Source: Micropterix aruncella (Eukaryota; Arthropoda; Insecta; Lepidoptera; Micropterigidae). Taken from it: a stretch of 64,000 nt of DNA. Positions within the stretch are counted from its first letter, which is position 1. Every line of letters starts with the position of its first letter. The stretch is from contig OX155961.1 in the NCBI GenBank assembly GCA_944548615.1, forward strand, positions 10,252,673 to 10,316,672, given 5' to 3'. A program made the position numbers and the translations under genes. Shown here piece by piece: positions 22,965 through 34,900 of the stretch. Below the pieces are notes generated by a model. The model ran no database searches. It was not told where the DNA came from and saw only the letters and a program-made list of their open reading frames with translations.

Positions 22965-23395
22965 CATGAAAATTGGCAGCTGTATGTAGTTCTAATGACA
23001 ATACAATAATATGGTACTGTCGAACCGATCTGATGATGGAGTCGGAAGATATAAACTGGAACTTCATGATGGAACATCGTATAATAGCTGTGTTTGGACC
23101 TGTTAGAAAGTCTTGGAATGAACTTTGACCACGATTAGGTTTCAATGTCTGATGATGAAGCCGGAAGATAGGCAGTGGCATTCCATGATGGAATATCGTA
23201 TCATAGCCGTGTTTGGTCTTGTTAGAAAGGTCTTGTAATAAACTTTGACTACGATTAAGTTTCAAGGTCTGATGATGAAGCCGGTAGACAGGAATTGGAA
23301 TTCCATAATGGAATACCGTATCATAGTCGTGTTTGCACTTGTGAACAAGGTCACGTAATGGACTTTGAACACGATCAGGTTTCAAGGTTATAACA
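22965..23395. repeat. 120-bp tandem repeat, about 3.5 units
   Basis: Units begin CTGATGATG at about 23030, 23149 and 23269. They share GAAGCCGGAAGATAGG, CCATGATGGAATATCGTATC and CTTTGACCACGATTAGGTTT. Because the period is divisible by three, a minus-strand frame (22933-23451, 172 codons) stays open and encodes 40-residue repeats with FRLHHQTLK. I regard that ORF as a by-product. Confidence 0.85.
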
Positions 23396-23590
23396 AACAT
23401 ATTATATATTGACTTGTAAATATTGAGTGTAAATAGTGTAAATATTGACATAGGTGCCTATATACAATGTATATAGACCTGTACATGGAGAGTGTAAATA
23501 TAATATTTTTTTTTGGTTTTTACGTGCATTTATAAAAGCGTGTTTTTAGTGTTTTTTTTAAACTATTAATTTATTAACCAAAAATGCTTT

Positions 23591-23758
23591 TGTGTATTAA
23601 TTTGCGTTTATTTTTATTGCGTTGTGTCGCATATTAAAATGAATTTTCGCTAACTGCCCATCAACTGTTAGGTCATTAATAAAGTTGATGGGCAGTTAGC
23701 GAAAATTCATTTTAATATGCGACACAACGCAATAAAAATAAACGCAAAGGAATACACA
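23591..23758. repeat. Perfect 65-bp fold-back (inverted repeat)
   Basis: 23601-23665 is the exact reverse complement of 23684-23748, with an 18-bp spacer. After a 2-bp mismatch the pairing extends 8 bp further (TGTGTATT and AATACACA). No TIR-transposon ends or coding sequence are evident. The absence of any mismatch over 65 bp means recent origin or gene conversion. Confidence 0.95.
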
Positions 23759-23935
23759 CACAGACAGTCACACCGACATACAGGAAGACTTAAGGCTGGA
23801 AATGGTCCTAATGTCTCGGGGGGTGGGGGGGGGGGGGCAAAATGCATATATTTGTCTTCATCGCGATAAAAATGTAGTGCGTTTACAATACTTTACCTCC
23901 ACGTCGATTGGTAGGCCGGTAAAATAAAAGGAAAC
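23755..23935 (+). repeat. Interspersed repeat Z, 3' part
   Basis: Matches the downstream half of the Z copies at 32790-33175 and 57012-57405: CACACAGACAG, GGTCCTAATG, ATATTTGTCTTCATCG, GCGTTTACAATACTTT. A G-run interrupts it at about 23818-23837. Confidence 0.6.
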
Positions 23936-24149
23936 TCATACTGATCCCTTGTAACGAACGTGGATGTTCCTTGTAATTTTTAAAACTTTGACAACCGCTA
24001 TATACCGGATGAGTTTTAATTAACGCACTCAAACTCTTGTCACACTTTTACTGAACAGTTAAGTACTTTGAATTTTTATTTTTAAATGTATTTTGTTTTT
24101 TCCATATTTTTTTAAACTTGCTTACCTGCTCGTACTTATTTACCCCCTT

Positions 24150-24830
24150 GAAGGATGCCGGTTAAATAATACTCACTCTGTATATATTTTTAATATATGC
24201 ACCATTATATAGAGATTTTCAATGCAATGGAAATATTACACAGGTATAGCTTTTTAATAATAAAACTAAGCACACTATATACTGATCGTACTGATTCACC
24301 CTGTTGAAGAATTCCAGTTAATTAAAACTCAACCTGTATATATTATTGGTATATGCACCATTCTACAGATAGACCAATTAAATACTACTTTTTATGCATA
24401 CATATTTTCTATGCATCTGTAAAGTTTCTTTACAAATGTATTTTTTTTTCCAATTTAATAATAGATTTTTGTTTGCAGTTGCAACCTATTTGCTCTTATG
24501 TACTTGTAACTATTCTTTTTTGCGGATAAGTCGAGAATTAATAAATATTATTATTGATATAAATATCAATCGATACCGATTATTGATTTCTAGATATAAA
24601 TTAAAAATAAATTTCCTTTAGATAGACAGAAATTAAAATCTCCAGATATACAACTTTGAAATTTTGGAATTCGCACTTATTCTGTGAGTTATCTGGTATT
24701 TTGTATGGTATATCAGCAATAATTCGAAGGATTTTCAATTCGATGGAAATATTATACAGGTATAGCAGCTTTTTAACAATAAAAGTAAGCACTCTATATA
24801 TAGAAAAATACCGATCGAAATCACAAGACA
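24150..24830. repeat. Local duplications of about 110-145 bp
   Basis: 24152-24230 and 24296-24370 are diverged tandem copies (GAAGGATGCCGGTTAA / GAAGAATTCCAGTTAA, then TATATGCACCATT). 24205-24290 recurs at 24722-24815 (ATTTTCAAT..GATGGAAATATTA). The region is AT-rich without gene-like ORFs. Confidence 0.6.
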
Positions 24831-24871
24831 CACAAACAGGCAGACAGACAAAGATACGTTATACTTTATAA

Positions 24872-25608
24872 TATGTCAGGATATTTTTATTTATCGGTGA
24901 AAATCTACAAAATAGAAATATTATTTAATTTCAAACAAAATGACAAAAACCGTTATTTTTACCCCTGATGTGAATGTATTATACATGAAAGTTGAGAAGC
25001 AGCTATCTCATTTATTTAAAAGTGCCGTAAAACAGCACGGCAAATAAACAGCACGGCATTTTGCATTCGTAGCACTATTCGAGGCACTATAGAAGCCATG
25101 AATGATTTAGCAGAACTGAAACATTTCGTCTGAAATGTGCGTTTTTACGTCGCGTCGCCGCCTTCATCACTCTGTTTCACTTCAACGCTGAGAAAGTTTG
25201 GTATTTCAGTGCATTTTAATGGTCTTCTTACTCATTCATCGTTCGTGATGAATTTTTGTAACAGCAAATTTTTGAGATAAAGAGGGTTTCGCACCATAAG
25301 CAAACGTCGACGGAACTAGAAATATATTAAATATTACATATATTTGCCGTTTGAACTTAGGTCGGTTTGAGTTGGAATTCCATTTTTTTTTTATATTTCA
25401 AACTATATTATTCCCTGTTCAAAATCAGGTTTTGCCAGTCTTTCTATAGTTTATTATTACTAATACTAGGTACCGTGCCCGTGGAGTACGGTACCTCAAA
25501 TACGAAACCTCAACCTCAGCTTCTTGAGGTCTGGCACAACAATTAACGCGTACGTCAAACGTGTACTATTAACAACTGCAAAAAATACGGAGGGCTCGTG
25601 ATTTAACA
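24872..25608. other. No recognisable gene
   Basis: Contains the short palindrome GGTACCGTG..ACGGTACC near 25470-25497, just upstream of the mariner fragment. It is not a recognisable transposon end. Confidence 0.45.
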
Positions 25609-25882
25609 ACCGATCGTAGTCAACCGTTCTTCGACACTGCATATATACGACAAAGCACGACCACACACTTCACAGCAAACAGTCGCAAAGTTGTACAACT
25701 TGCAACCGGCGACTCTTGGCTACTCACCGTACTCTCCAGATCTTACTCCGCCAAACTTTCACTACTTTAAGTATTTGGATAACTTTTTCGCTTCGAAATC
25801 ACTTATATTACAGAGGCATTCTCCAACTCTATTAAAATTTCAAAACCGTATGGATAATAAGGGTCAGTATTCGATTCATTAA
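25609..25882 (+). pseudogene. mariner-like transposase C-terminal fragment
   Basis: Reads IYDKARPHTSQQTVAKL, then LGYSPYSPDLTPPNFHYFKY, LDNFFASKSL and a stop at 25880-25882. These correspond to the HDNARPH and YSPDLAPSDYHLF blocks of mariner transposases (DDE/D family). The first block keeps its D (YDKARPH). The third catalytic acidic residue is replaced by N in PPNFH, so it could not catalyse transposition even if expressed. The N-terminal part is absent. Confidence 0.8.
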
Positions 25883-25892
25883 ATAAATATTT

Positions 25893-26185
25893 TAAATACA
25901 ATTTTTACACGACTTCCCACAAAAACGGAGTGTAATATGTTTAGGGTTCATAAATGTATGTTTTCCGTTTCTTTATTCCACCATAACTTCTAACTGCTTG
26001 AACCGATATAAAAGCGTATAACAATGTTAGAATTGGTATGTCATCCCGAGTGTCATAGGGTACATGCGACGACCCCTTGTTCTCATATAAGGAGAAAGCA
26101 GCGTCTTCGATATAATTCGCTGTATTACTTGTTGATTGTGTTATGACAGTCATCATTTGATAGTTAATATATTTCGTTCTTCTTC
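25893..26185 (-). repeat. Interspersed repeat W, minus-strand copy
   Basis: Plus-strand TTAGGGTTCATAAATGTATG, GTTTTCCGTTTC and CCACCATAACTTCTAACTGC are the complement of the W copies at 32520-32620 and match 60470-60530. It directly follows the mariner fragment. Confidence 0.7.
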
Positions 26186-27520
<1,335 letters not shown>

Positions 27521-27525
27521 ATCGC

Positions 27526-27590
27526 ATCTATTAAAGCATTCTAGATAAGGCGGGAGAGAAACACAAAGAAGAGGAAGAATATCCGCAGAA
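27526..27590 (+). repeat. Short repeat V, copy 1
   Basis: ATCTATTAAAGCATTCTAGA, then an AAGAAGAGGAAGAATAT block, matching 30958-31025. It sits at the end of a (TA)n array. Confidence 0.55.
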
Positions 27591-27591
27591 T

Positions 27592-28109
27592 TATTTTTAT
27601 TTTCCTACGATACTTTATACATCCTGAGTACTTGGTCTATCTTCTTCGAAGATAATCGACAACCACTGCCTACAACAGCCCCCTTCAGGGGACTTTCCCA
27701 TAGTAATTCACCAGCCTGACGTCAACAAACATGAAGATTCTGACCCACTTGTAGGTTGGTACATAATGGCACCTCCCATCGGGGAAGCTAATAACTTCTA
27801 CGAACCGCGCCATTATAATAACACGACTGGCCAAAAAAAGGAATGTCATGTGTTCAAGTGTGTGGTATCATTAGCATCGCTATGCCATTCTAGGGCACCT
27901 TAACTTTCAAAATGTTAAATGAGGAATTGTCCAAATGTCAATAAATTACGAAAATACGCCGTGTTTATTATAGAAAGAAAAGTCTAATTAAGACGATTAT
28001 GTACATAATGATTATCACAGAATGCGCAATCGTCTTCAAGCACTATATATAACACACGTCAATAAGGCCGTTAGGGAGCATCCGTAAATTTAATTTTATT
28101 TCAACGAAT
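27592..28109. other. No gene; contains a W fragment
   Basis: 27890-27965 (GGCACCTTAACTTTCAAAAT, then GAATTGTCCAAATGTC) resembles the inner part of repeat W as found at 60575-60650. Nothing else is supported. Confidence 0.45.
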
Positions 28110-28123
28110 ATCGTTTCAATGCA

Positions 28124-29182
28124 ACTAGAACGATCAACTACGACAGGCGAAACCGTCACCTCAGGAAGTTTTAACAATATTGAATCGTTCTATCTCCCAT
28201 GACGTGGGCGCGAAAAATAATCCACTATCTATTTACACCACCTTACGGCGAGACATATGGAGATGTCAACCACAACGGGCGAGCCCGTCACCACAGGACG
28301 TTTTAACGATTATTCGTTCTATCGACCTGCAGTGAGCGTAGAAGACTTTGGAAATAACAAATCCGACGTCTAGCTACGCCACAACCCGTTAGAGTCCAAC
28401 GCCTTACCGCGAGTAGCCAGGTATGTTACCTGGCGGGCGGCACTCGCGCCCTACCTACCAATTGTGACCAGATTTCTCCGGTCTCTCGATTGGTTCCTAG
28501 TTCGAGGTCGCTTGCGCGGCCCTCTCCCTTATGAAGCGGTGAAACGGAGTACACCGAATCTATCGCGGATCAAGGCGTCCTTTGCCCGGCTGTTCACCCA
28601 GGATCGGATGGTCAATGGTCAATTCAAGAGCAGTTGCCATAAGGGACACAACCACCCCCGCTCTATAGGACTATACAGTTCCCAGACTCCCCCGACTATT
28701 AGTCGGAGAGCACAATCGAGCGCACACTTACGGAGAGCACACTTAAGGCGAGACACCGGGAAAGGTAACCAGCGGGCAGCCTCGTTTATGTAGCGGTGAT
28801 ACGGTGTCTACCGAATATATCGCGGACCACGGCATACTTGCCCAGCTCTTCACCCGGGATTGGGTGGCCGAATGGTCGTTGCAAGAGCAGTTGCCGTAAG
28901 GTTAACAACTACCCCCGCTCTATAGGGTAACATTACTGTTTCCATACTCCCCCGGCTGTTAATCGGAATGCTCAATCGATTGACTGATGCCGCACGGTGC
29001 GCAAACCGTACAAGAGCTCCCGTAGGTTGACTCCTAGGGGAAACTGGCCCGCAGGCCATCGTCCTACGCTGGCTCGCACTTCTGCGTGGAGGCCGCCGGA
29101 TGGGTGTTGTCCCGTGCGATTTACCGATTCTATACAACTTAGTCTTAGTGGCCAAATTGCAACACGGCTTATTAGCTCCCTA
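28124..29182 (-). mobile_element. Retroposon X, long copy with internal duplications
   Basis: Flanked by ATCGTTTCAATGCA (28110-28123) and ATCGTTTCAACGCA (29183-29196), a 14-bp duplication with one mismatch. In element sense it starts TTAGGGAGCTAATAAG and ends GTTGATCGTTCTAGT. The 3'-terminal segment occurs twice (28124-28230 and 28255 onward), and an internal block (CTACCGAATATATCGCGGA) is repeated at 28548-28620 and 28800-28870. It has no poly-A tail and no coherent ORF; predicted proteins at 28464-29212 are chance. Confidence 0.8.
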
Positions 29183-29199
29183 ATCGTTTCAACGCAGAA

Positions 29200-30000
29200 C
29201 TTAATTCCCTAAAAACGTGCTTTCCTACGCGAACAAATTATTTATAATAATTAAAAATGCAAAAATAACTTTTTTTATCGGCGGTCATGTTTTTTATTTT
29301 TTTAAATTATTGTTTTATCCTTAGTTTCCGATATATAACAGCAACTATATAGGTAAGGAACACATATTACTACCCCTCCTTCAGAAATATAAATTTAAAA
29401 GGATCAGATGTGCCGAATTTCAAAACGTCTTATGTTCCCGACATAACGATAAGTATTCTCACGTATAGGTAAATTAAACGCTAACATGAGAGTAAGATTT
29501 GACGCGCAAAAATGTTGTCTCGCTTCTGAAACAAGTCGACTCCTCAGTAATTGAACAGGTACCCTAGCATAGTGCAGCGAAATAATTTTATATGAACGTC
29601 CCTTTTGCGTCGAACGAGCATAAAGGACGGATTTATTTGTCCATTGTATTCGGCAAACGACCTGGCTGCCCGGCGCAAGCGCCAGCTGCCATATACGACA
29701 GAAGCGAAATACGTTCCGTAACAAAAGGCACTCTGATTGAAATTAAATCGCATAGATTTTGCAGCCGTTTTCCGCTTTTTGCCCTTTCGCCGCCATTAAT
29801 TAACTTTCAATCCGATCGCGATCGTTCATGCCAAATATGCAGATATGCTTCACCACTAATTGGAGAAAAGAACAAACAGAACTGAGAGTGTGGTTTGATT
29901 GAACCAGTTTTTTATGAATTCGTAGAAGGTTTTTCATCGCTTCTTATCTAAGACTGCACTAAAGTTTGCATTTTCTTAATCTTTTTATTTTATTTTATTC
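29200..30000. other. No recognisable gene
   Basis: AT-rich to 29400, then a moderately GC segment (29400-29880) with overlapping ORFs on both strands and no identifiable product. Confidence 0.5.
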
Positions 30001-30004
30001 ATAA

Positions 30005-30843
30005 CTAGCTGACCCGTGCCCACTTCGTTGGGCGGTAAACATTTTTATTGTGATGAAAATATGAGTGTGGTTCGGTTAGTACTGAGTGCTATGATTTATT
30101 TCCTCACTGCCAAAAGGAGGGTTATATTTTTACTGCATAAGTATGTATTTGTATGACAATTTGGCTATATTACCGGGTTTCAAAGGAGTCAATAAAATGG
30201 TTATAATTGAATAAATTATGTTTATTTTAATTGTTTAAAACTTCTCTGTATACTATATTTGATGTAATGTTATTATTTGGTACCAAAATATATTGTCTTT
30301 CAGGAGTTCCAACCTGAGATACGGTCGCGGTTCCATACCTATGTCGTATTATCTCTTTAACCATTTATGCAGTAAAAAGGAAATTATATGCAGCGAAAGG
30401 GAAAAGTCTTGATGATAAATTTACTTATTTTGATAATAATTCATAATTGTTGATAATATGACCAATAAACATGACCTAACGATTTAAATTATTTTTTAAA
30501 ATAAAAATCCACTTTTTGTGACTTAAATATAAAAGTTAGACATATGCTGTCGCTGACTTTTTTGTAGGCACTATCAAGCTCTAGAACTTTTTTCTAGAAC
30601 TTAATCATATATCTCTCATCGTTAAAGCAGCGTTCGTAAGAAACCTTTTAATTCGACCGTTTTTTCTCCGACTTTCTTTGCAAATCCGACTACCACGAAA
30701 AAGTCTTTTCAATTTTCGTATCAATAATATAGCCTATCACACTCACAACTTGAACAAGAATTTTGAACAAAATCGGTTCAGTAGATCCAGAGATTACTCC
30801 CTACAACCGCACAAACTTTACCTCTTTATAATATTACTATAGA
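30005..30843 (+). repeat. Lepidopteran-type repeat K, near full length
   Basis: Starts AACTAGCTGACCCGTGCCCA and ends CTCTTTATAATATTACTATA GATT. The last 75 bp (CGGTTCAGTAGATCCAGAGA, TTACTCCCTACAACC) resemble 43140-43217. Non-coding. It is a form commonly met in lepidopteran genomes; I do not assign it to a named family. Confidence 0.7.
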
Positions 30844-30849
30844 TTATTA

Positions 30850-30958
30850 TACACTGAGGAAAATTTTGTATTGATTCATACATTACCATTTTGTTATTCC
30901 GGTTTTACACATAATAACGATGTTTCAATCGTAATTTAGTTGAATTACAAGGAATTTG
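30850..30958 (+). mobile_element. Partial copy of the mariner-type MITE
   Basis: After a TA the sequence CACTGAGGAAAATTTTG and then CAATCGTAATTTAGTTGAAT match the left end of the 13279-13672 element. The right end is missing. Confidence 0.65.
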
Positions 30959-31105
30959 GTATCTATTAAAGCACTCTAGATATGACAGGATATAAACCCA
31001 CGAATGAAGAAGAATATCGGACGAAGAAGAATATTTTCGACCCCCACCCCCCTTCAACCACCAGCCACCCCTAACCCCCCCCCCCCCCCCCACCCCCCCC
31101 CCCCG
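30958..31105. repeat. Repeat V copy 2 followed by a C-rich tract
   Basis: 30958-31025 matches 27526-27590. 31041-31105 is almost pure C with A/T interruptions, giving long G-runs on the minus strand (G-quadruplex potential). Proline/glycine-rich ORFs here are artefacts. Confidence 0.75.
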
Positions 31106-31244
31106 CACATTTATAATATTTACGTGCTATCAAAATGGTTATTTTTCAGTATAGCTCGTTTCTTGTCTAGCCTCGGGCGCCTCGACCTTATTATTTGATT
31201 AAAATGTATGTCGGTTTTATTTGTGTCCTTTGTATAAGAAATAT

Positions 31245-31490
31245 TGCAATCAAAAACCATGTGATTTAGACACTACGACGCATCAGTGCACGGAATTCCA
31301 AGTCTCTAAGTCCAATATTTCCCCCTATTTCAACCACAATCTTTTCAACTCTCACCATGACCAAATGATGCCTGCATGTCATATTACAGAACAATCGGAT
31401 GAAGCGTTTAGGCGCTATCGTGAAGGAACACACAGACATATGTCACACAGACATGCGTTCGCAATACCTTCCTTTGCAGGGAAGTAAAAC
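31245..31490 (+). repeat. Interspersed repeat Z
   Basis: AACCACAATCTTTTCAACTC, CCATGACCAAATGATGCC, CAATCGGATGAAGCGTTTAG and GCGCTATCGTGAAGGA, then a CACACAGACA run and GCAATACCTTCCTT. Other copies: 32790-33175, 55690-56745 (split), 57012-57405, 60225-60445. Confidence 0.75.
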
Positions 31491-31730
31491 GAGTAGCGGG
31501 TATATCTATCGGGCATAGGAATAATTTCTGACATGTATCGGCCTAAATCATTAACTGTCTGTTTTAGGCGCATTTTTAACGCTGTGATTACTACTCAATA
31601 TTTCCGGCTCCGGAACCTAACGGCACCAATGTAGCAAACACGCTACACGGAATCTAATACTTTGTGCGAGGAGTCACTTTGAGAAAGGAAATAAATTTCC
31701 TTGTCAAGCAAGCGCTGAGAGGACGGAAAG

Positions 31731-31883
31731 ATGGTCGCGCTGCCTCCGACGTCCAATTTTATTGAGTTTCTGCTTCCCGCGGACGTTTTTGAATGGAAAG
31801 CATTAAAGGGGCAGTTTCAGTTTATTGTCGGAAGGGCGAAGGACGTCGCGACGCTGACAGTCCAGGCGGCGGCGGCCACTTAG
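31731..31883 (+). other. 50-codon ORF in a GC-rich island
   Basis: ATG at 31731 to TAG at 31881-31883; the product starts MVALPPTSNFIEFLL and ends VQAAAAT. The surrounding 31620-31910 is clearly GC-richer and rich in CpG compared with the flanks. I recognise no family. It could be a conserved non-coding element or a chance ORF. Confidence 0.2.
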
Positions 31884-32289
31884 TCGCTCTTTGGGCGGGA
31901 AATAAGAAAATTATCTATTCTTTATACTTTAGACGGGTATAACAATGTTATTTATTTTGGAGTAGCGATGTTTGTAAAATATGTGGCTATATTGTTTAAT
32001 ATCTACATAGTTTGGTTGAAATATACCATTTTTATAGATATTTAATATGTTTCGGATTGAAAGGATTTGAATTTGGCACGGTTGTGTGTCGCCCTCTAGC
32101 GGATACGTGGTTAGGTTTAATGGAAAATAACGAAAATAAAGTCAAATGAAAAACGCGTTTAATAGATATTACCAAATATCCACATTACCAAATATTTATT
32201 TAATAATGAAATTCGATTTTACCTTTTTTAAATTACTTTTTTTTAATGAAATATTTGGGGTTTATGTATTTAGTTATATGTATATTACT

Positions 32290-32625
32290 GAAGTGTATTC
32301 AATCAGGCCTTTTATTTGACATTAAACACGATATATTTATGTTAATTTATTGATATTTGGAAATCGGACATTTAGACAACTGCTTACTTGATATTTTGGC
32401 AGATAAGATACCCTATAACACTCAGGATGCACATGACACGGGACATGGACATGACACATTACACATCGGGAGACAAAATGATTTTAGCAATACATCAAAC
32501 TTCTTAATCGGTTTAAGCGTTAGAAGTTATGGTGAAATTAAGAAACGGAAAAGATACATAGATGAACCTTGAACATATTACACTCATTATTTGTTGGGCA
32601 TTAGTGTAAAAATTGGTTGTTCCAA
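32290..32625 (+). repeat. Interspersed repeat W, uninterrupted copy
   Basis: TATTCAATCAGGCCTTTTAT through GATAAGATACCCTATAACAC to ACATAGATGAACCTTGAACA and TTAGTGTAAAAATTGGT. It serves as the empty-site reference for the MITE at 13279-13672. Confidence 0.75.
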
Positions 32626-32683
32626 AACCACTGTTCTCATACTCTAAATTATTTGATATGACCCGAACGAGATCTTATTTTCC

Positions 32684-32722
32684 AAATTTTCTAATAGAAA
32701 TTCGTTTATTTAAACGAATTAC
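32684..32722. repeat. Short hairpin
   Basis: TCTAATAG-A-ATTCGTTT pairs with AAACGAAT-T-CTATTAGA around a 4-base loop; arms of about 17 bp with minor mismatches. Confidence 0.7.
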
Positions 32723-32789
32723 TATTAGAAAACGAATTACTATTTTTTAAATACAGTCGTATTAAAAAAAATGCGTCGCTTATAAACGA

Positions 32790-33175
32790 GATATTTCAAC
32801 CAAAATTTCAAGAGTTGATTTCTGTCCAAAAAAGCATATTTGTACCGAATTTCAAGTCTAACTGTAATAGTTATATTTCAAGATTGAAGTATATGACTAG
32901 CGTGCTCTCTGGTGAACCGATTTTAACTACAATCTTTTCAACTCTTGCCATGACCGAATGATGCCTACATGCCGAGTTTCAGCTCAATCGGATGAAGTAT
33001 TTAGGCACTATAGTGGAGGAATACACTTACACACACACAGACACAGAACCATAACAGATAGACTTCCATCTGGATATGGTTCTAATAGTCTCAGGGGGTG
33101 TCGAAATGGATATATCCGTCTTGTTCTCAATTTTTATTAGCGCGTTCACAATACTTGCCCTAGTGCCGGGAAAGT
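32790..33175 (+). repeat. Interspersed repeat Z
   Basis: Fullest copy: TACCGAATTTCAAGTCTAAC, GACTAGCGTGCTCTCTGGTG, CTCAATCGGATGAAGTATTT, a CACACACACAGACACAG run, GGTTCTAATAGTCTC and CACAATACTTGCCCT. No coding capacity. Confidence 0.75.
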
Positions 33176-34012
33176 AAAACTGAATCGTTAAAATACTGTA
33201 AAAATAAATAATAAAATAAAATAAAAATAAATCGTTAAAGTACAGTAAAACTAAATCGTTAAGTGAAATTTACAAATGTCGTCTCTTTTTATCAAACCTC
33301 GTTTAATCGAGTTGAACATCTTATGTGCCTGTTACGGTTCGTGTCCAATTTGCTTGCATCTCATTTTGTTTCCTGAATACTGAAAATCTAGCTTATTTCG
33401 ACCATTTCCAGCAACATCCAATAAGAAACTACCTGCTTTTCGTTAATTATGTTCACAAAAAAACATCTACTTAGACGAAGTATGCAAATAGGTAATGTAT
33501 TGTTTTCGAGCAAAATTAAATTTTCGAGTCTTCACCGCGTGTTTAGATTCTGGGAATCTAAAAAAGAGGTTTAGGAAAATGTGTATATATATTTTTGTAG
33601 TAGTCTTTATTTATAAAAGAGATACAAAATACATGTCACAATTCCCCGCTAAGGCTAGTGCCTTTTCAGTTGGTAAATCTAGTTGTTATTTTCATTGGGT
33701 AAAGAGATTGTATGTGTGTATATCTATGTAAACTCTACCTCAGAACATACACAGCCAATTAGGAACAAATTACGTATGTACGTACCCGCTTGTAGGCGTT
33801 TTTTATCCTTATGGCGGCATTTGAAAACCTGATGAGAGATATCAAAAAGTTTTCTTTAATAAGCAGCCTTTCCAAAACTTCAAAAATCATAAGTCAATTA
33901 AAAACAGCCTAGAATTTTGGGCATATTACATACGACTCTAACCTAAATGACTTTTCAATGTCTACAGCCATTTTTTAATTAAAAATATTATAATATAGAA
34001 ATGGAATACACA
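33176..34012. other. No recognisable gene
   Basis: 33180-33260 repeats AAATCGTTAAA-type units among AATAAA runs. The rest has no supported feature. Confidence 0.5.
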
Positions 34013-34400
34013 TTACACAATAATTCCATTATTTTTAAAACTGGAATTGCCTACGAGGCTCCTCCACTTCAACCTGTCTTCTGCATGGCGGGTCACAGAT
34101 TGTATTGACCCTTTTGTAACCTCTTTGATGAGGTCGTTCCATCTGGCCGGTGATCTGCCTCTGCTTCTTCTTCCCTCCACTTGACCCCCGGAAAGCATTT
34201 TCTACAGATTCTCTGGGTTTCTACTGGCAGCATGACCGAAGAACTGCAGGACCCTTCACATGCACACGGTGGAGAGCCTCACTTGGATGCCGAGTTCTTC
34301 CAGGACAGGTTTGTATGGGATTCCTAGCACATCTCCAGTGCATCGATTTTGGTGCGTATCCGAGCCTTCAGGGTCCATGTCTCCAATGCATAGATAAAGA
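34013..34400 (-). pseudogene. RTE-type LINE ORF C-terminal fragment
   Basis: Minus strand: VLEELGIQVRLSTVCM, VLQFFGHAASRNPENL and KMLSGGQVEGRRSRGRSP, then ARWNDLIKEV and a stop at 34013-34015. The FGH..GRRSRGR.P.RW order is the hallmark of the C-terminus of RTE-clade reverse transcriptases. TGA (after VCM) and TAG (after ENL) interrupt the frame. 5'-truncated. Confidence 0.8.
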
Positions 34401-34900
34401 TCGAGAAAACCAGTTTATTTTAGACGTTAAAAAATCAGTCGAATCGAAGAAAATAAAATGGTTTGTTAACCAAATTCACATAAATTATCACACCTATTAT
34501 ATAGCAAATACTTAGAGCAGAAACACATTGTATGTCGCTTCATCAAAACGGAATTTGATCAATGTTACCCTGTTTGAACTAGATTTTGTGGGTGACATTT
34601 ACGAGTATATGCCGATGCAATAACTATTGATTTGTTTTATGCTTGGGAGTTTTATGGTGATAGATCCTGCCGTGTATAATAATTAATGTTGTTTGCTAGA
34701 TATATTCGGTGGAATAATTATATTAAGTAATTGGTTATTACAAAGCTTAAAAAATAGGTAATATTCTCAATCTGTTGCGATAACAGGGAATTATGAGAGA
34801 CATGAATGCCTTTCATTATCACCATAAATGTAACATCATTATACACAATATATTATATTTCATTGCATTTCATAACTGGTGTATTGGAGTGTACATTTCA
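34401..34900. other. No recognisable gene
   Basis: AT-rich; nothing beyond short runs. Confidence 0.5.

Noticed and set aside
28464..29212. Proteins encoded in X (also 35780-36241, 37734-37940, 56042-56299)
   Set aside because: Different copies are open in different frames and on different strands; no conserved product.
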